From Enoplolaimus lenunculus (lineage: Eukaryota; Nematoda; Enoplea; Enoplida; Thoracostomopsidae): 64,000 bases of DNA. The notes beneath the pieces are model-generated. The model made no database searches. It was given only the letters and a program-made list of their open reading frames with translations, and was not told the origin of the DNA. Of the stretch, positions 32,201 to 45,898 are shown one piece after another (position 1 is the stretch's first letter; every line of letters starts with the position of its first letter). Location: assembly GCA_030248215.1 (NCBI GenBank), contig JASANG010003482.1, positions 124,001 through 188,000 on the forward strand. The letters run 5' to 3'. The translations under genes were made by a program, and so were the position numbers.

Positions 32201-35200
32201 GTAGGAGTAGCGTGAAAAAATGGGTAACTATCCAATGTAGAGATAATGAAGCAATTTTTGCGCACAGGTTTGTAATTGCAAGCCGGTGTCCGGCGCTTGC
32301 TCAAAAAATTGATGCAAGCAGCAAAATAGGTGCGCTGATTGATTTACAATGGTGTTATGGTGCAGTGATGGAACTTTTGTTGCAATATTTATACACGGGT
32401 ACATGCTCGCTGCTTGAACCGGGAGCACAGTTATCTTCTGTGGAAATTTTAGCAATGATAAATTCACGACTGTCTCAGGGAGTTGACAAAAACAATATTT
32501 GTAGCGAAAATAATATTAATAATAATAATAATCAGAATAATAATAATAATAATAATAATGGCAATAATCTTAGTAATAACAATTATAATTATTATAACAA
32601 AAGTATAAAACAGCGATCAATATCTGCGAAATCTCCAAATAACAGTGCCAAATCTTCTATGAAGAAAAACAAGTCTGGCAACAATGACCCAAATAGTATT
32701 GTAGATCCGATACGATTGCTAATGGAATGTGCTTCTCGGTTGGGCTTGAAGCTGTTGATGCGAAGGTATGTGATAAGCGTTTGTGTTTCCTGTATAAAGT
32801 GTAACTAGTCAAGTGTTTAAAACTGATGCACGTTATAGCTGCACTGTTTAGGTATAATAATTCATAAGCTCTCAGCAGCTCAAATAGAATCGTTTCGATT
32901 AAAAGGTTGTTCTGACAAAACTTGTTTATTACATTAGAGTAAATTGTCGGTCATTGATTTATTCTTCAGATTGTCACTATTGTGCTGGAATTCCGAAGAA
33001 AACTGCTCAGAATGGTTGACGAAGGGTTCGAAAGGAACCGTATATGATCCGATTAAATTTATGCCCAACAGTCATCCTGATTTGTTTGATGTACATATCA
33101 CATGCGACGATGGTGTTACTGTTCACGGGCACAGCTGTATCTTGAGTGCACGATCGGAATACTTCAAAGCGATGCTGAGTCATGGCTGGACAGAGGTTGG
33201 CAAATTTGTCATGGCAAGAGAACTGTTAGTAGGGATAGTACGGGAAGCGAGTGCTTTAAAATTTATCAATGCGAATTTTCAGACTTCATATCCGCGGATG
33301 CGAATGCTTTTCAAATTCTCGTCTCCAGGCTTTGAAATTAGTTCATCATGAGATTGGGCGTTTTATTGCACGGGCAAATTTGTTGACCTAAACATTTACT
33401 TGTCAGCCCAGCCGCAGCAATATCTCAGCAAATTTTATATTTGTCTTACATGTATGTGCAGAGTAAAATTTTCATAAGACGTGAAAGTTCCATCGGTTTC
33501 GAGCGCTGAGCTCGTGCAGCTGCGTGTTGATAGTAAACACTTCCACCCGTGAGACTTGAGTTCAAATCCTAGCTTGAAATTATATCTCACGTGACATTGA
33601 AAATGTTCATGTGAGAAACGATTTTGTAACAAGAATTTTTGAGTAAAACCTGTTCATTGTAAGTTGCAGATGTAACTTTGCTCGGTACAAAAAATGACAC
33701 GTGTAACGAATAAAGTTATGAGTTTTTGACTATGCTGAACTTTCAATTTTTATGTAACTTTGTGCTTGCGGAACAAACAGTTTTATTACTGTAAGAACTC
33801 ACAGCATCGTTTAGTAAGTAGCAAGAGCCTTGTTTAATTATAGGGTTTTTAATTTTACAGGTATCAAGTGAAATCGAATTCAAAATGCCTATTTCGGCGA
33901 GCATTTTGCGTGACGTGTTTACGTACTTTTACACTGATGATTTGCCTTCACTTTCGGCCAATGAAAACGTCGATCGTATTTGTCAACTTTTGGTTGCTAC
34001 TGATCATTTATTGCTTACAAGGTTGAGGGAAAAGTGTGAAGCCGTGTTGCCGAGTATGAGTAAGTTCTAAGTTATTGTTTGTAATGACTAGAGAGTGAAA
34101 CAATATTTATTTAAATGTCGAATTGCCATGTTATTTAGCTTAGTTTTAAGCAAATTTACATAAGCATTGGACGTAGACTGAATGGAAGTTGGATTGACTA
34201 ATTTATGTATTGATTTATGCCAGCATCTTCAGCTGTATATTAGTCTAAACTTTTTGAACTTATCTAAGTAGATGGCTAAAGTTCCAGACTATAGTCCGTC
34301 GACAGTTTTCAGCATAATAGTTTTGATTGCTCTAGAGTTTTAGAACCTTCGAATAACTACTTTGATGTTTGATTTAGCGATTATTTTCATCTTTGATTCT
34401 ATTTCAAAACAGAAACGTTAAAGCTTATATAATATTCTGTTTTCAGTGTTTTTGTTCGTTTTTAGTTATGCTAATTAGAAATCAGTGTTGTATTTTGTTT
34501 TATTTTAGTCACACTACGCAATGCTCCAGATCTATTGGAATTTGCCGACACATACAACGCAGTCAATCTGAAGCGATCTGTGATGCAGTTTATTTGTTTG
34601 AATTTAGCGCATTACGTTGAGTCCAATTCTTTACGCGATGTGACCAAAGAATGCCTTGACGACTTGTCGTCGTATTATAAGCAAATTGTAAGTATTAAGT
34701 GATTTATTTGTTTGATTTAAAATATGAAAGTTACTGGCAGTGCTTAATTGAAAAAATGGTTTAAGATGGTGTTAAAGTATTTTTTCGAGCGAAGATGATA
34801 AATTCGCCGAAATGAGAGAGCTGGAAAAATGTCAGACACTGATTGACCATTAGAAAACAATTTAGTGACTGTTGAAATCGTTAACAATGTTGTTATAAAA
34901 AGTCATATTCTGTAGTGCTTTCAGCTTCCTCAAATGTCTAAGCGTCGTATTTTGCCATGGTCACAACCTCCAACCGCTGAAAATGTTCAAACGCTGTGTG
35001 CTTATATTGAAAGCTCAACCGCAGGTGCCAATAACTCACTTGAATCAGCTATCGAAGTACTTACAAATGAGTATTTGCTAATGCACGAAAAAGAGCTTCA
35101 ACATACGGGTACTGCTAGTTCTGGATTTGGATGTACGTATGGAACTAAAGCTCTTAAGCAAACGCTTATTTCTGCCAGCTCGACGGATAAGATACGCAAC

Positions 35201-38052
35201 CCGGACGGTATAAATCAGCGCGCGATACAACGCGCCCTAAGAGCACATCATGCTGCTATGGCACAGACGCAGAAAAGTGATAAAAACCAAGTTGGAAAGC
35301 AGATATTAAGCCAGGAGGATATTATGTTTATTTTTCTAATTGGTTTAAAATGTTACTTTTCTACTTAGTTGATGCCATTTTGTTGGCTTAGGACCGACAG
35401 AGTTTGTTATATGGCTAAGGCGAGTTAGGCAGTTAAAATAATGGTGTTGCTGTGCTAAAATTATGCTATTTCATTATTGAACATTTATTTATTGATGTTT
35501 CTAATCTGTCATTGGCAAAACCCTTGCAAGACTTCCCAGTTTGCCTTTCTATATTATGGTTAACACAGACGATTGGTGCATGGATCTTGTGTGCAATCTT
35601 TTAGCCCAACTATACCTAAGTGATGAAATAGGTATTATGATAGACAGATTGTAATGAAAAATTTTGGTATGCGAGGTATTATACAACAAATCGATCGCGA
35701 TGATTTTAATTGTTAAGCTGTTGTGTTGTTCCAGGAATGCCGGGATTATATTCGTTACGAAACAAAAGGAGTTTTGTCCAGTATTGTAAACGAAACGAAA
35801 ACCAAGACTACTTCAGCGGTCAAAAATAACAGCAGGTCACTTTTACAATTTTGGAATTTTGTTGATTTTTTAATTGTTTGAAATTTATCGCATTTTTCGA
35901 ATTTGATTTGTCCTAGATCGGCCACTGTATGAGTTCGCCAGTTGGAAATTCTGTCAATAACTGGTAACAGATGCTGTACGCATTTAAGGAAACGGGTGAT
36001 TACTACGTGCAGTTCGATTAATAAACACAACAGCTTCGAAAGCGATAATGTTACTTCATTATTTATGTTTAGGTGATCAATGGTGTATGTATTTATTAGT
36101 ATGAATTTTAATAGTAAAATTTTTGTTTTAGGCATGAGTCGTATTTTGACCGTAGAAATAAGCATAACAGCGAGTCATATACTGAGCCATTTGAGCAATC
36201 GCCCGAATTTAATTGCAGCGCCGTGAGCAGCCCTGCCTCCGATGTTGAACCTGTTGCTTCAAGGATGAGGCCGTGGTAAGTTTTTTATTTCTTTCCGTAG
36301 AGTTATTCAAAATTTGGTATTTGACTGTTTTACTTTAAACTTTATTATTTGATTCACAAAATCTGCTCCTAGCATTTTACATAGTTCCTATGATATTTTT
36401 CCCTCATATCCTACAATATTTTCATTTTCCTATAAATTAACGGTGCTTCTGAATTCGTGATTATTCTTTCAACTTTGTGTATCCTATGTATGACAAGGAC
36501 ACAGTTATCCTTTAAGATGTCAGAACTAGTAACCTTGAAGATTTTTTTAGGTTACGGTGCCTGTTAGTAGGTCTGTGCCGTATGTTGACAATAAGCAGCT
36601 AAAAATTTAGTTTAACATAATATCCTATAATTATGCTACATGAGCTCGTATTTGTACTTTTTCTATACTTATTTTTAGGAATATCGTTCCTAGCTCACCA
36701 GATTCAATGGAAAGTGATAGTATGATTTCATTGTTTGATGTCATGCAGCAAGAACTTGAGAAAGTAGCGATTGAGAAAGAGAAACAAAAGTATCCGCGGG
36801 TGGATTATTAGTTTTTAGGTTTTAATTAATGTTATGGCTACATTTTTCTCTTAATTACATTGATACGACTGAAGGATGTCTGGTTTATCACATACCCTAC
36901 GTGTTTTCTATATCCGTCGTCTATATGAAGGCTCAATATAAATACGGAATACATTAATTTTACATTAACAGTGTCCAATTGTGCAGTGCAATTGAACTTT
37001 GTAGCCTGCATGCTCTATTTGCCAATTTTCTATCAATCTATCAATCTGGTCCACCTTTCCATGATTAATACATTTTGCATGTACAGGAGCGCGAAACAGG
37101 TTTCTGTCGTTTCACCCAAACAACAGACGACTGCTCCAAAACGTGCGTGGGCGACGCCTATTGGTACTCAAGGAAATCAAGATTTTATACCTTCAAAGGA
37201 TGCGACATTAGCAACTTTTAGCAGTACTATGACACGAAGTGTCGGCAACAAGCCTAGCGCCAACACTACGCAAACAGCTTGCCTTACATGGATTCAGCGT
37301 GAGGAAGAAGAAAGGCAAGAACAAGCAAGACATTATCAGAAGAAATCGATTACCGCAATTCAGGTGAGCCGTAGAGTTACAACATAAAATTACAAATTGT
37401 AAATTGTTTTGGGGCAGTCATGGGGAGGTCGGAGTGGCGGCAACTCGGATGCTAGGGGCAATCAGTTTTCTAGGGAACCGCAGTAGTTTACTTGGTCCAT
37501 ATCCTGACGCTGAGAGTTAAGGTAAGAATATACGTAGTTAGACCGATTGTTAGCTCCTTGAAGTCTTGCGCGTCAGGCTTATGTTTAAGTAAAGGGGTGT
37601 GTGCAAAAGAGCATTATTGCTAATAACAAGAAACGTATTGCATGAATTATTGTTCTGCTAAAACGGTAACTGGAATTGAAAAAATTCGCTAGTGAATTCA
37701 AAGTGCCCCTGGATTTAATTAAATTGACTTCATGTTATATTGTGTAAACGTAAGGGTGGCGGTATGCTTGTCTGGCGGTACATGTTAAACTACTATCATT
37801 TGGAAATTGATTTATGATGCCGTCGTGCGCCGCACAGCAGTTTCCGAAAGATGACATTCGACGCTGAGAGGTATCAAAATCATCCAAAAGTGTAGCGACA
37901 CTAAACTTATATTTTTGGTGTTGTAGGTTGAAGAACAAGCTATTGAACAACTGAAACGGTTCTATTGTGTGAACGATAACTTTGATGAAATGATTTCAGT
38001 GGAACGAGCAACAATATTATCAAATGAACCAGTGTGGAAGGCGCTTGTCTAA
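26277..38052 (+). CDS. IBTK: IBTK, inhibitor of Bruton tyrosine kinase homologue (ankyrin-RCC1-BTB-BTB)
   Basis: Nineteen exons: 26277-26552 (ATG at 26295), 27626-27703, 28340-28481, 28850-28974, 29248-29457, 29887-30168, 30366-30496, 30846-30963, 31175-31397, 31844-32765, 32970-33195, 33861-34059, 34509-34687, 34925-35290, 35735-35835, 36132-36275, 36679-36789, 37087-37363, 37927-38052. Phases close throughout, giving 1405 aa (human 1353). Domains: ankyrin region about 50-155 (DKESGYSPLHHALFQG), RCC1-like repeats about 160-510 (VDVYCFGENSSYNLG, GLGTGGRLGHGNENTQVTPR, VYSCGCNDYGQLG), first BTB about 650-720, poly-Asn about 743-775, second BTB about 868-970 (VHGHSCILSARSEYFKAML), and a conserved C-terminal helix (VEEQAIEQLKRFY). 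Human IBTK inhibits BTK and serves as a CUL3 substrate adaptor; the BTB pair supports the adaptor role here. The acceptor of exon 10 (31844) and donor of exon 14 (35290) are the least certain borders. Confidence 0.95.
26599..27430 (-). repeat. tRNA-like scaffold repeat array B in IBTK intron 1
   Basis: Three units in tandem with the same scaffold as array A. Bodies (minus): 26656-26610 (type 2, partial), about 26988-26932 (type 1, damaged) and 27330-27253 (type 2, ttttgaacaagcg B box). More diverged than array A. It fills most of intron 1 (26553-27625) and is antisense to the gene. Confidence 0.75.
32497..32602 (+). repeat. AAT/AAC trinucleotide repeat coding poly-Asn in IBTK exon 10
   Basis: An imperfect (AAT)n tract inside the long exon 10 encodes runs of asparagine (interrupted by I, Q, G, L, S and Y) between the first BTB domain and the second. 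It is in frame and coding. Such tracts are slippage-prone, so length may vary between alleles. Human IBTK has a different, lysine-rich linker in this place. Confidence 0.85.
33505..33640 (+). mobile_element. tRNA-derived SINE (family B) in IBTK intron 11
   Basis: B-box-like gagttcaaatcc (33558-33569) preceded by a gagctcgtgcagctgcg segment; tail gaaaatgttcatgtgagaa (33598-33616). The same tail and B box occur in reverse at 38583-38760. Confidence 0.6.
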
Positions 38053-39588
38053 TCGTTAACGTCATAGGTTGCATTTCATAAGTTTAGCCTGGTAGTTCGC
38101 CTTACACTTTATTTTTTAGCTATGAATTATACCAAATCGGTCGTGTTATTTTGTGAGAGTAATTCAAAGGCTGATAACCAGAATTTTAAATGAACTTTTC
38201 ATAATATGTCCAGGTGTCGTAAGCAACTATGTTAATTGTGTTGAGATTTTTAAATTCTAGTTTAGGATCGACATTTCTCAAAGTTGCTGCAGTACTAAAG
38301 GTTGTTATATTGAGACCGCTGCACAACGTAATATAGGTCTGCTCCGAAATGGTCCATGTAACGATCAGGGGTGGATCGTTTTTTCGCGGGACTGCAACAG
38401 AGTAAGCAAGCTTTTAGGTATAGTCATATCCTTACGTTTATGGGGCCCTGTTCTTTACATTGGCCACAGAAAGGATTATCATTGGTGTGTATTATATTGT
38501 ATATTTATTTAATCTTTGTTTATTATGTGGGAAATGTAGTTAGTTGATTTCAGTAAATTTTATTTTGCTAAATTGTTATTTGATTCTCACATGAACATTT
38601 TCTATTTCCCCTGAGACCTACTTTTAGGCTACGATTCGAACTCCAGTGACTGGAGTGGGAGGGGTATACCATCGCAACTCAGCTATAGGAGCTTGACGCT
38701 CGAGCCCGAGGGGGCTCTCACGTCTTGTGGTGATTTAGTACTATGTATACGTGTTGCATTTGTTAAACACGGTTCGATATATACTATTTAACATATACAC
38801 TGAGCCGAGTTGCCTATAGGCAACTCAATGTGAGCAGGGGTTAATACAAGAGTAGACCAGGTATAATTGACCAGACTGAATATTCGTTTCCAGTAAACAT
38901 CACAATTTTTTCCGTACAAACATACCAGTAGTTTCGGGTATTTCTGGGTTTGCTGTTGTTTAATATGTTCACATCCAGTTTAATTTGAATTGTTGAGACT
39001 GCAATATGTATAACAAACAGGTTATCAAGACATGAAGATCAATGCGGACGCTTACGACCAGTAATTAATTTCAGAATACGTTCCCCTATACCAGTAAAAA
39101 ATTTATCTGTATTTTATGTTTTCGTATTGTACCGCTGGATAGAAACGAATGCGTTCTAGGTGTGTTTTGCAAAAAATATTTTGTATAACGCCGCAGTGTA
39201 TCTTTCCGCGGTATTGATTTCTGACATATTTTTTTTTGGTTTTGGCCGTTACGTTATAAAGATTATCGGGGCCAATGTTACTTTTACGGGCGTAGCAGTA
39301 GATTACGCGGCTTCCTAAACCTAAGTGTTGCAATACTGTATATATTCCTCAGCCTAAGCAAAAAACTGTAGTCTAGAATCTAAGCCTACTGTTTTGCAGA
39401 CGCACCAGAAACCGGGACAGCTTTGAAAGTAACATGGGCCCTTATTCTTATAAATTCGTATATATTTCAGTGACATTAGAAGAAAAGTATAAACTATTAT
39501 ACTTTATCCGTTCCCGATTTCGGTTAATTTTACTTTCCGTTTATACCGTGTTCCACAATAACTTAAAATTTTTGAAAATTGGAATTCA
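38053..39588. other. 3' flank of IBTK, no gene
   Basis: No canonical AATAAA close to the IBTK stop; the polyadenylation site is not placed. Holds the SINE at 38583 and a piece at about 38330-38470 (gatcaggggtggatcg...ggccctgttctttacattg) that recurs near 42830-43030, 43350 and 59430. Confidence 0.45.
38583..38760 (-). mobile_element. tRNA-derived SINE (family B) downstream of IBTK
   Basis: On the minus strand: ctcgagcgtcaagctcctatagctgag, then B box ggagttcgaatc (38644-38633), then gaaaatgttcatgtgagaatc at 38603-38583. Shared tail with the copy at 33505-33640 defines the family. Confidence 0.65.
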
Positions 39589-40244
39589 CACAAAATAAAT
39601 TGTCTTATATTCAAGAAATATTGTCTGAAATTTAAGACCATGTCTTAATACGGACCCAGACCGATGTGGCTTAAATGCCAGACTTTGATTTCTTAAACTT
39701 TTTAGTAATATGGGTCTGAAATTTTTCACACTTAAAGGTCTGAAATTTAAGTAAAGACTTTGTTTTATGAATGATTAAGGCAAATATTTCTGAAATACAA
39801 AGACAAAAAATATAACATCTCAATTATAAGACATATATGTCTGAAATGAAAGTCAAAGATTTTCGGGGATACCACTCCAAAATTGCGGGTTAAAGCCCAA
39901 TCAAAAACAGTAATTTTACAACCTAAGATTCTAAGATCCGTCCAAGACGTAAACTAAGGTTGGTGGAAGCCTGAGCGCAACCCGAAATATTCTTGAAATT
40001 TGATTGTTTATATACGTCTGCTAAAAACATACACGAAGCAGCTTTTTACATACATGAAAATCACATAATTAACTCATTAAAATAAGGCAACTATTTCTTG
40101 AAAGGAAGAAAATTATGTCATAAATGAACGATTTCAGCACTAATTTCAGAGCTGTTTAAAGGCTATTAATGTCTGAAATGCCAGGCATGTCTTTAAAATT
40201 TAAGAAAGTATGAGTCTTGAGATTTCTAAATTTATTTTGCGTGT
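39589..40244. mobile_element. Foldback MITE with tctgaaatttaag repeats
   Basis: Inverted ends acacaaaataaatt (39589) and aaatttattttgcgtgt (to 40244). Inside, tctgaaat / atttcaga words recur about a dozen times on both strands. No coding. The right end and the next 400 bp are duplicated at 45899-46413. Confidence 0.65.
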
Positions 40245-40625
40245 AGGGAATCACGGTTCCTTGGATTTCACTAAACGACTTCGTCAACGATAATTTGTGA
40301 ACCATTTGTCTAACACATAAAATTGAACTACGGACGAATCGTAAAAGAGAAGGGCAATCTTAAAACAAGACATATATAGTCGAGCTTTCAAAAATTTACA
40401 TTTGGGTGTGTTTTATGTAATCAAAGGAGGTCATTAAAAGCTCAAATATGTAAAAAATTTTCAAAATTAATTGGACAATTTTACCATAAATTTGTCTCAT
40501 TGCCTTTTTAAAGTATTAAACCGGCTAAATTGCTAACCAAAAAAAGCTAAATTTCTGTTAAGACATGTGAAACTTGTATTCACTGTGATTAATTTGAATA
40601 CTAGAAAGAAACGAGTTTTCTGCTT
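40126..40625. repeat. Segmental duplication, copy 1
   Basis: Starts within the foldback MITE (cgatttcag...) and runs through aatcacggttccttggattt, caaaggaggtcattaaaagc and gtgaaacttgtattcactg. Copy 2 lies at 45899-46413, same orientation, about 85% alike by eye. Confidence 0.8.
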
Positions 40626-42360
40626 TACAACAATTATTAGTTTGAATTCGTTATACTATGATTTATGGTAGCATTACAAATTAAACAGATTACCGTTTCG
40701 TTTTCTCGTATCCGGTTCCTAAATTACGTTTCATTTTTATTTAATATTTAAATATTGAACTTTAAACCTCAAATTCACCGGTTTTAAACTTATGTGTATT
40801 CCCGGAAGTCACGCAAAACAGTTATTAAAAATATTTACTTGTTAAAATCAAAATTTAAGGACAGAAATATATATCGTTTCTTTTCCAGGTAAACTGGCCT
40901 ATACGTTGTTTCCGGTCATCAAACAAAACGTAGTTTAGGTACATTTTTTAATACCAACAATACCTCCTATTAGTGTTTTTTGCTTGGAGTTTGCCGTTTG
41001 ATAAGGTACTCGAAATTAACAATTCGTTCTAAATTTTATAGTACACAAAATACATGAAAATGTCCTCTAACAAGTGTTTGTATAAAACAATTAATATAGT
41101 TTTCTCGTTTCAAAATTTTCAAAACATTACCAAGCCTTCAATTTTGATTTGGTTCCCATGTTCAGGTTGCAAACTTTTATCTAGAACCATACCGCAAATC
41201 ATGAGCAGCGTTCAAACGATATTAATGGTATTGGTAAATTTTTGTTTCCTGTTTTTAGAAATACAAGATAGTTTGGTTACAAATTATAGAGCATAAAACT
41301 TCAAACTTGAATAATTTTTTCCATAAAAATGAGAGACGTATTTAAAGAAACGATTTTTTAAAGTCGTTAGTTAATAGTTTCATTTGGGTTTATTTGCGTT
41401 TAATTTTTCAAAACTGTTTAAACTGGCTGGGTCAGAAAATATTTGAAAACGAAATGCATGTTTTCAGCAAAATTTTGAGCGATGCTTACGTGTCAAACTG
41501 TAGAGGTAAGTTAACTGTTTTTTCGAAATACTTCGACTACAGGTCGAGTAAAATGTCGCCTGCTTGATGTAATACCTTTAGGGTTAAATTTGAACTTGCT
41601 GTTCGGGATACCTGTGATATATATAAACTGCAAATGCATTTTGAGAATAAAGGCACACGTGTTTGTGTTGTTGTAGGTATTTAGCAACTTTGAGCTAAAC
41701 AGTTTTGGGGGTGATAGGTTTTGTAACTTTTAATAAGCCAGTCGCAATATAGATGCTTTAGCATAGTATTTTATTAGCGACTGATTTTAATTACTAACGG
41801 TCAGTGCTCCTTACGCGCCCCTGATCTTTACATAGACCGATGATCCACACAGAAGAGAATGCCGGCTTTTAAAATACAGACAAATTGTATCACTGTTTAG
41901 CAGTACAGGTTTCGGTCGTTATAGTGGACTACTATTAAAATGAACAGTCTCGTGTGCTTTACATTAAATGGTTAAAATTTTAAAAATACTCAGACACGCC
42001 ATCTGCTCTCGAGTTGTTGTACTATGTTTAAATACTCGAGACACCGACTGCAGACGTTTTAAATTTGCGATCAGCTTTTGAGCCCATGTATAGAACATGG
42101 CCGCTTTTGTATTTGGCAGACATAATTTGTCGAACTGTATGTACGTATTGCTAGCTTGGAGTGTGTTGTTTTCGACTACAGCCGTAATTTTAACTCCAAT
42201 ATGCAAAACAAATTTAAAAATCTACTCAAATATGCAAAAAAATTCAAAATCTGACCATTTTTGGCAAACTGCGGGCACGTAGGGCATGAGTACACCCTGG
42301 TATATTACTAGATTTTTTTATTTTTTTCGACTATAGCTAAGGCTGCGCTGTATCTTGCAC
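40626..42360. other. Intergenic, nothing recognised
   Basis: AT-rich; short frames only (for example 41054-41296) with no motif or splice context. Confidence 0.5.
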
Positions 42361-42734
42361 GTACTGTAGTCACCCGAAAAACAGGGGATTGATATTCATT
42401 TGGCCTCTCCAGACTGTACCCTGTTGTCATGCAATTATGCGTTGAATTAAATGTTTCTTTGTCATGTATCAAAAGCTTGAGCAATAATGCAAGGTATATT
42501 TAGGAATCTACTTTCAAAACTTAAGTATGCTTTAAAGATTCGAACACAACTTTATTTGGGCCTGGAGTTATTTATGCACTACAATTTGGAACAAATGACA
42601 TTTATGGACTCTAATTTGGGTTTACGGACTTTATCCGCTTATGGACTCTTATTAGGGGTACGGACTCCTATTGATTGACACTATAATGGGGACCTCCTAT
42701 TATTACCACCCTCTTATTCGGGCCACTACAGTAC
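42361..42734. mobile_element. GTACTGTAGTG-family MITE, best-preserved copy
   Basis: A 374-bp element with inverted ends gtactgtagtcacccga / tcgggccactacagtac. Inside: ggcctctccag near the left, and repeated tatggact / ggactcc words near the right, the reverse complement of agtccgta words in the copies at 21024 and 49811. Non-coding. Confidence 0.8.
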
Positions 42735-45700
42735 AGGAGTGGTTTAGTTTTTAAACGTTGGGGTGGCGGTATCATTTTTATGACGTTCTTCGCTATCCCG
42801 GACGGCGCCTCGCGACAAGGGCCCATGTGAAGATCAGGGCAGAGATTTTCTGCGGGATTGCGATAAAGTAAGCTTAAGCTTTGCTCTATTTTTTGGTTAG
42901 GCGCGGGACTGAAAAAAGTATGCTTAAGCTTTGCACTATTTTTTGCTTAGGCTTACGCATAAACTCATTCTTACGCTTCGGCGTAGGTTTAGGAATATGC
43001 TTATACTACTGTTACGGCTCTGTTCTATACATTGTTTACGACGAGTATAGCGCCACCGTTAAGCTTCAAAATTGATTGTTATATTTGAATCTTTTATTTT
43101 TAAATTCAAATGGAAGACGACCAGTATATCTACGCATGTGTCTAGTTTTTTTATACCGAGACTCTGTAACGTAAATCGAGGATTTCAGTTGCTTGTAGCT
43201 ACATTGTATTCCAAATCCGTGGTTAAAATTTGATTCAGGTTAAATTTTGTGCGTTGGGGCATTTAAAATTTATAATCAAATGTTTTAGATTTTCAAAGTA
43301 GATATACCAGTTCGATATTAACTGCCACCGAATGCCTACTTTCTATTCAGGCATGGCCCTGCTCCTAAGTATAGGATTAAGATTGTAGCTTTGCTTATGG
43401 CTGTATCTTGCATGGTGACCATACGTGCGAGTTTTGTCCACTACTTGCATTCAATTAATACCATGGTTACAGCGATGTATATATAGTAAAATGATTGTAT
43501 AAACAAATTGAGGGCACACATAAAATCCTACAATCCGATCTATATAGTGACCATGGTGATTTTGACTACCATTTAGAGTGAGAGAATATATATTCAGTCA
43601 GAAATACCAGATACCGGCCGGTACATCTAACGTAAAATGTCCATGTCGATATAGTGGACAATAAGACTATAGGAACTATACATATACAAACGTAAATCAT
43701 TGCGATAAAGCACAGTTTGCAAGCTTATATAAAGGTTGTTGAGTTATTAATATTTTGCTGTCTACGGCTTGTATATTTCTATATTTTGGTATTGGCAAAT
43801 CGTAAGGTGAACATACCGGTAGCAAGGTCAACATGGCTACAAGGAGCTAAAACAATTTAAGATATAGTATGCGGTTGATTTGACAAAACTTGCAAGCTGA
43901 GCTGAAACGGTTGTGACTGATGGTGCTAAATTTTTTGTTGAGTTAAGCACCAATGGACTCGTTCTGGTTACGGACTCAGAGGTGAAGAGGGTTGCACTGT
44001 CTTGCGCTATTTGTGCTCGACCAGAGATAGAAATGCGACAACGGAACTAAGCAATCGCGGTATCACCCATTTATGATAAGTTGCGGATCTCAAGATTTGC
44101 AAAGAAGTAACACAAATCAAGTCTGAAAAATATGCTGAATTTCGAAGCTCGCCATTCAGTGATTCGAAAGTTTCGGTACCTATCACAAGCTGGTGAAAGT
44201 TGCTACACACATTTGAGAACACGGGCAAATGTCAAAAGTTGGGCATAGGTTCAATTTTTTATATAGAGATTGCACCGAATGAAAATTGACACAGAACGTT
44301 TTTGAGGTAAAGTAGCTTTCAAATTAGCAATTACTATTTAATGGCTTTACTGTCATGAAACCTTTTTGTTCGAGTTCTTAAAAAATATTAAAGAACTTTA
44401 CTCTCATTTGTACTCTTTACAATGGCAACCTATTATGTTCTTTAGAAAAATCATTTATGTATAAGTTTGTAATTTTGGGTTCGCTTGCTAAAATAATATT
44501 CAACAAAAAATATCTTCCACGATTTTTTAAATTAAATTTTAAAGTTTCGCGTGAAAGCATTCCTTTGACCCTTCCGGCAGACAAAGAGCTATATTCTTTA
44601 CCTCATAGGATATTACTGGGAAAGTAAATTTTTTACTCAGTAATTTAAATCAATATATAGTAGTGTTTTCAAACTGTAGTTCAACTGAAAAATTTATTTC
44701 CATCAAGTTTATGGGACTGTAGCTCTAACACTTTGTCAAAAAATTAGTTTCGTACTCCTATGCAAACATCTACCTCCGGTTCCGGCAAAATTTATTCTTC
44801 TCTCCGGTTCGCCGTTTTCCTGTCCACCAACAAAAACTCGAAAATTTTATTTCCATGGTTACAGAGAGTAAATATTGTAAATACAATGTACTATATATCT
44901 TTACGAACGAGTAGTGACCTTGAAGAACTAAGCTTTAGGTGACTAGCACTGAAGAGCACAAATTGAGAAAACATGGCGATGGAATTGATATTTGTCTTTG
45001 ATTCAAGGCGACAGTTAAAACAATGTACCTTTTTGGGAACACTTTTAAAATATAACAAAGACAGTTCAAATATATACCTCAATTTCAGTATTCATTAATG
45101 CTAATTTAAAGGGTAACGATTGTACTATAAACGTCTGAAGCAAGGATATGGGGGTTTGTACAACCGGTTTTTCTTGGGCCAATCCCATAGCCCGAAGTTT
45201 GCGGATTTTAAACCTTCAGAAATTGATTTTATTAACTGGTCAATATGTTGTTGTTTGTCATAGGAGCGAGCCAGTGAACTAGGGTAAAATTTTACAGTTA
45301 ATACACTAAGTGCTCCAGAAAACTTTTATAAGCACATTGTCTCACATCCTTCTTTGTCGTTTGAAGCATAAGGACGGACTGTTGCATAGGTTTTAGGTCA
45401 TAGATAGAGGTCCGAAAGAATTCATTGGTTTATATTATATGTGTCGTGCCCCAAACAGCTATTTGCTCCAGTTAACAACCGGGACGTCATAAACGACAAT
45501 TGCTGGTCGGTGCAGCCCAAACTTGGATACAAACTACTTTTGATTGGAAGATTGTACAGACCAAACAGCTGCTGGAATGCAAACAGTTTGTGATTGGTTG
45601 TTCAGGCTTGACTATATTCAGGGAAACTGACTTCTAGGATGTCACAAATGGCAATTGCTGTTCGGGGCAGCCCCAACAGCTACTTGAATGCAGACTTATT

Positions 45701-45898
45701 TTGTTTGGCTGTTCAGGTTTGAATTAAACAAATGTTTATATAGGTTGAAGGATTACAGAGGCGCCATCGGATTGGCTAGTCAAAACAACAGAAATAAAAA
45801 CAGCATTACCCGCATAACGTATTCGACTAAACATTACGGCACACGCTCACACAGTATCATTTGTATACCAATTTTTTATTACAAGACATTTATGTTTT
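42735..45898. other. Intergenic, diverged repeats only
   Basis: Contains two near-tandem pieces around 42845-42945 (gcttaagctttgcnctattttttg twice) and a right end shared with the MITE at 51098 (gctacacacatttgagaacacggg, 44201-44224). No gene found. Confidence 0.45.
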
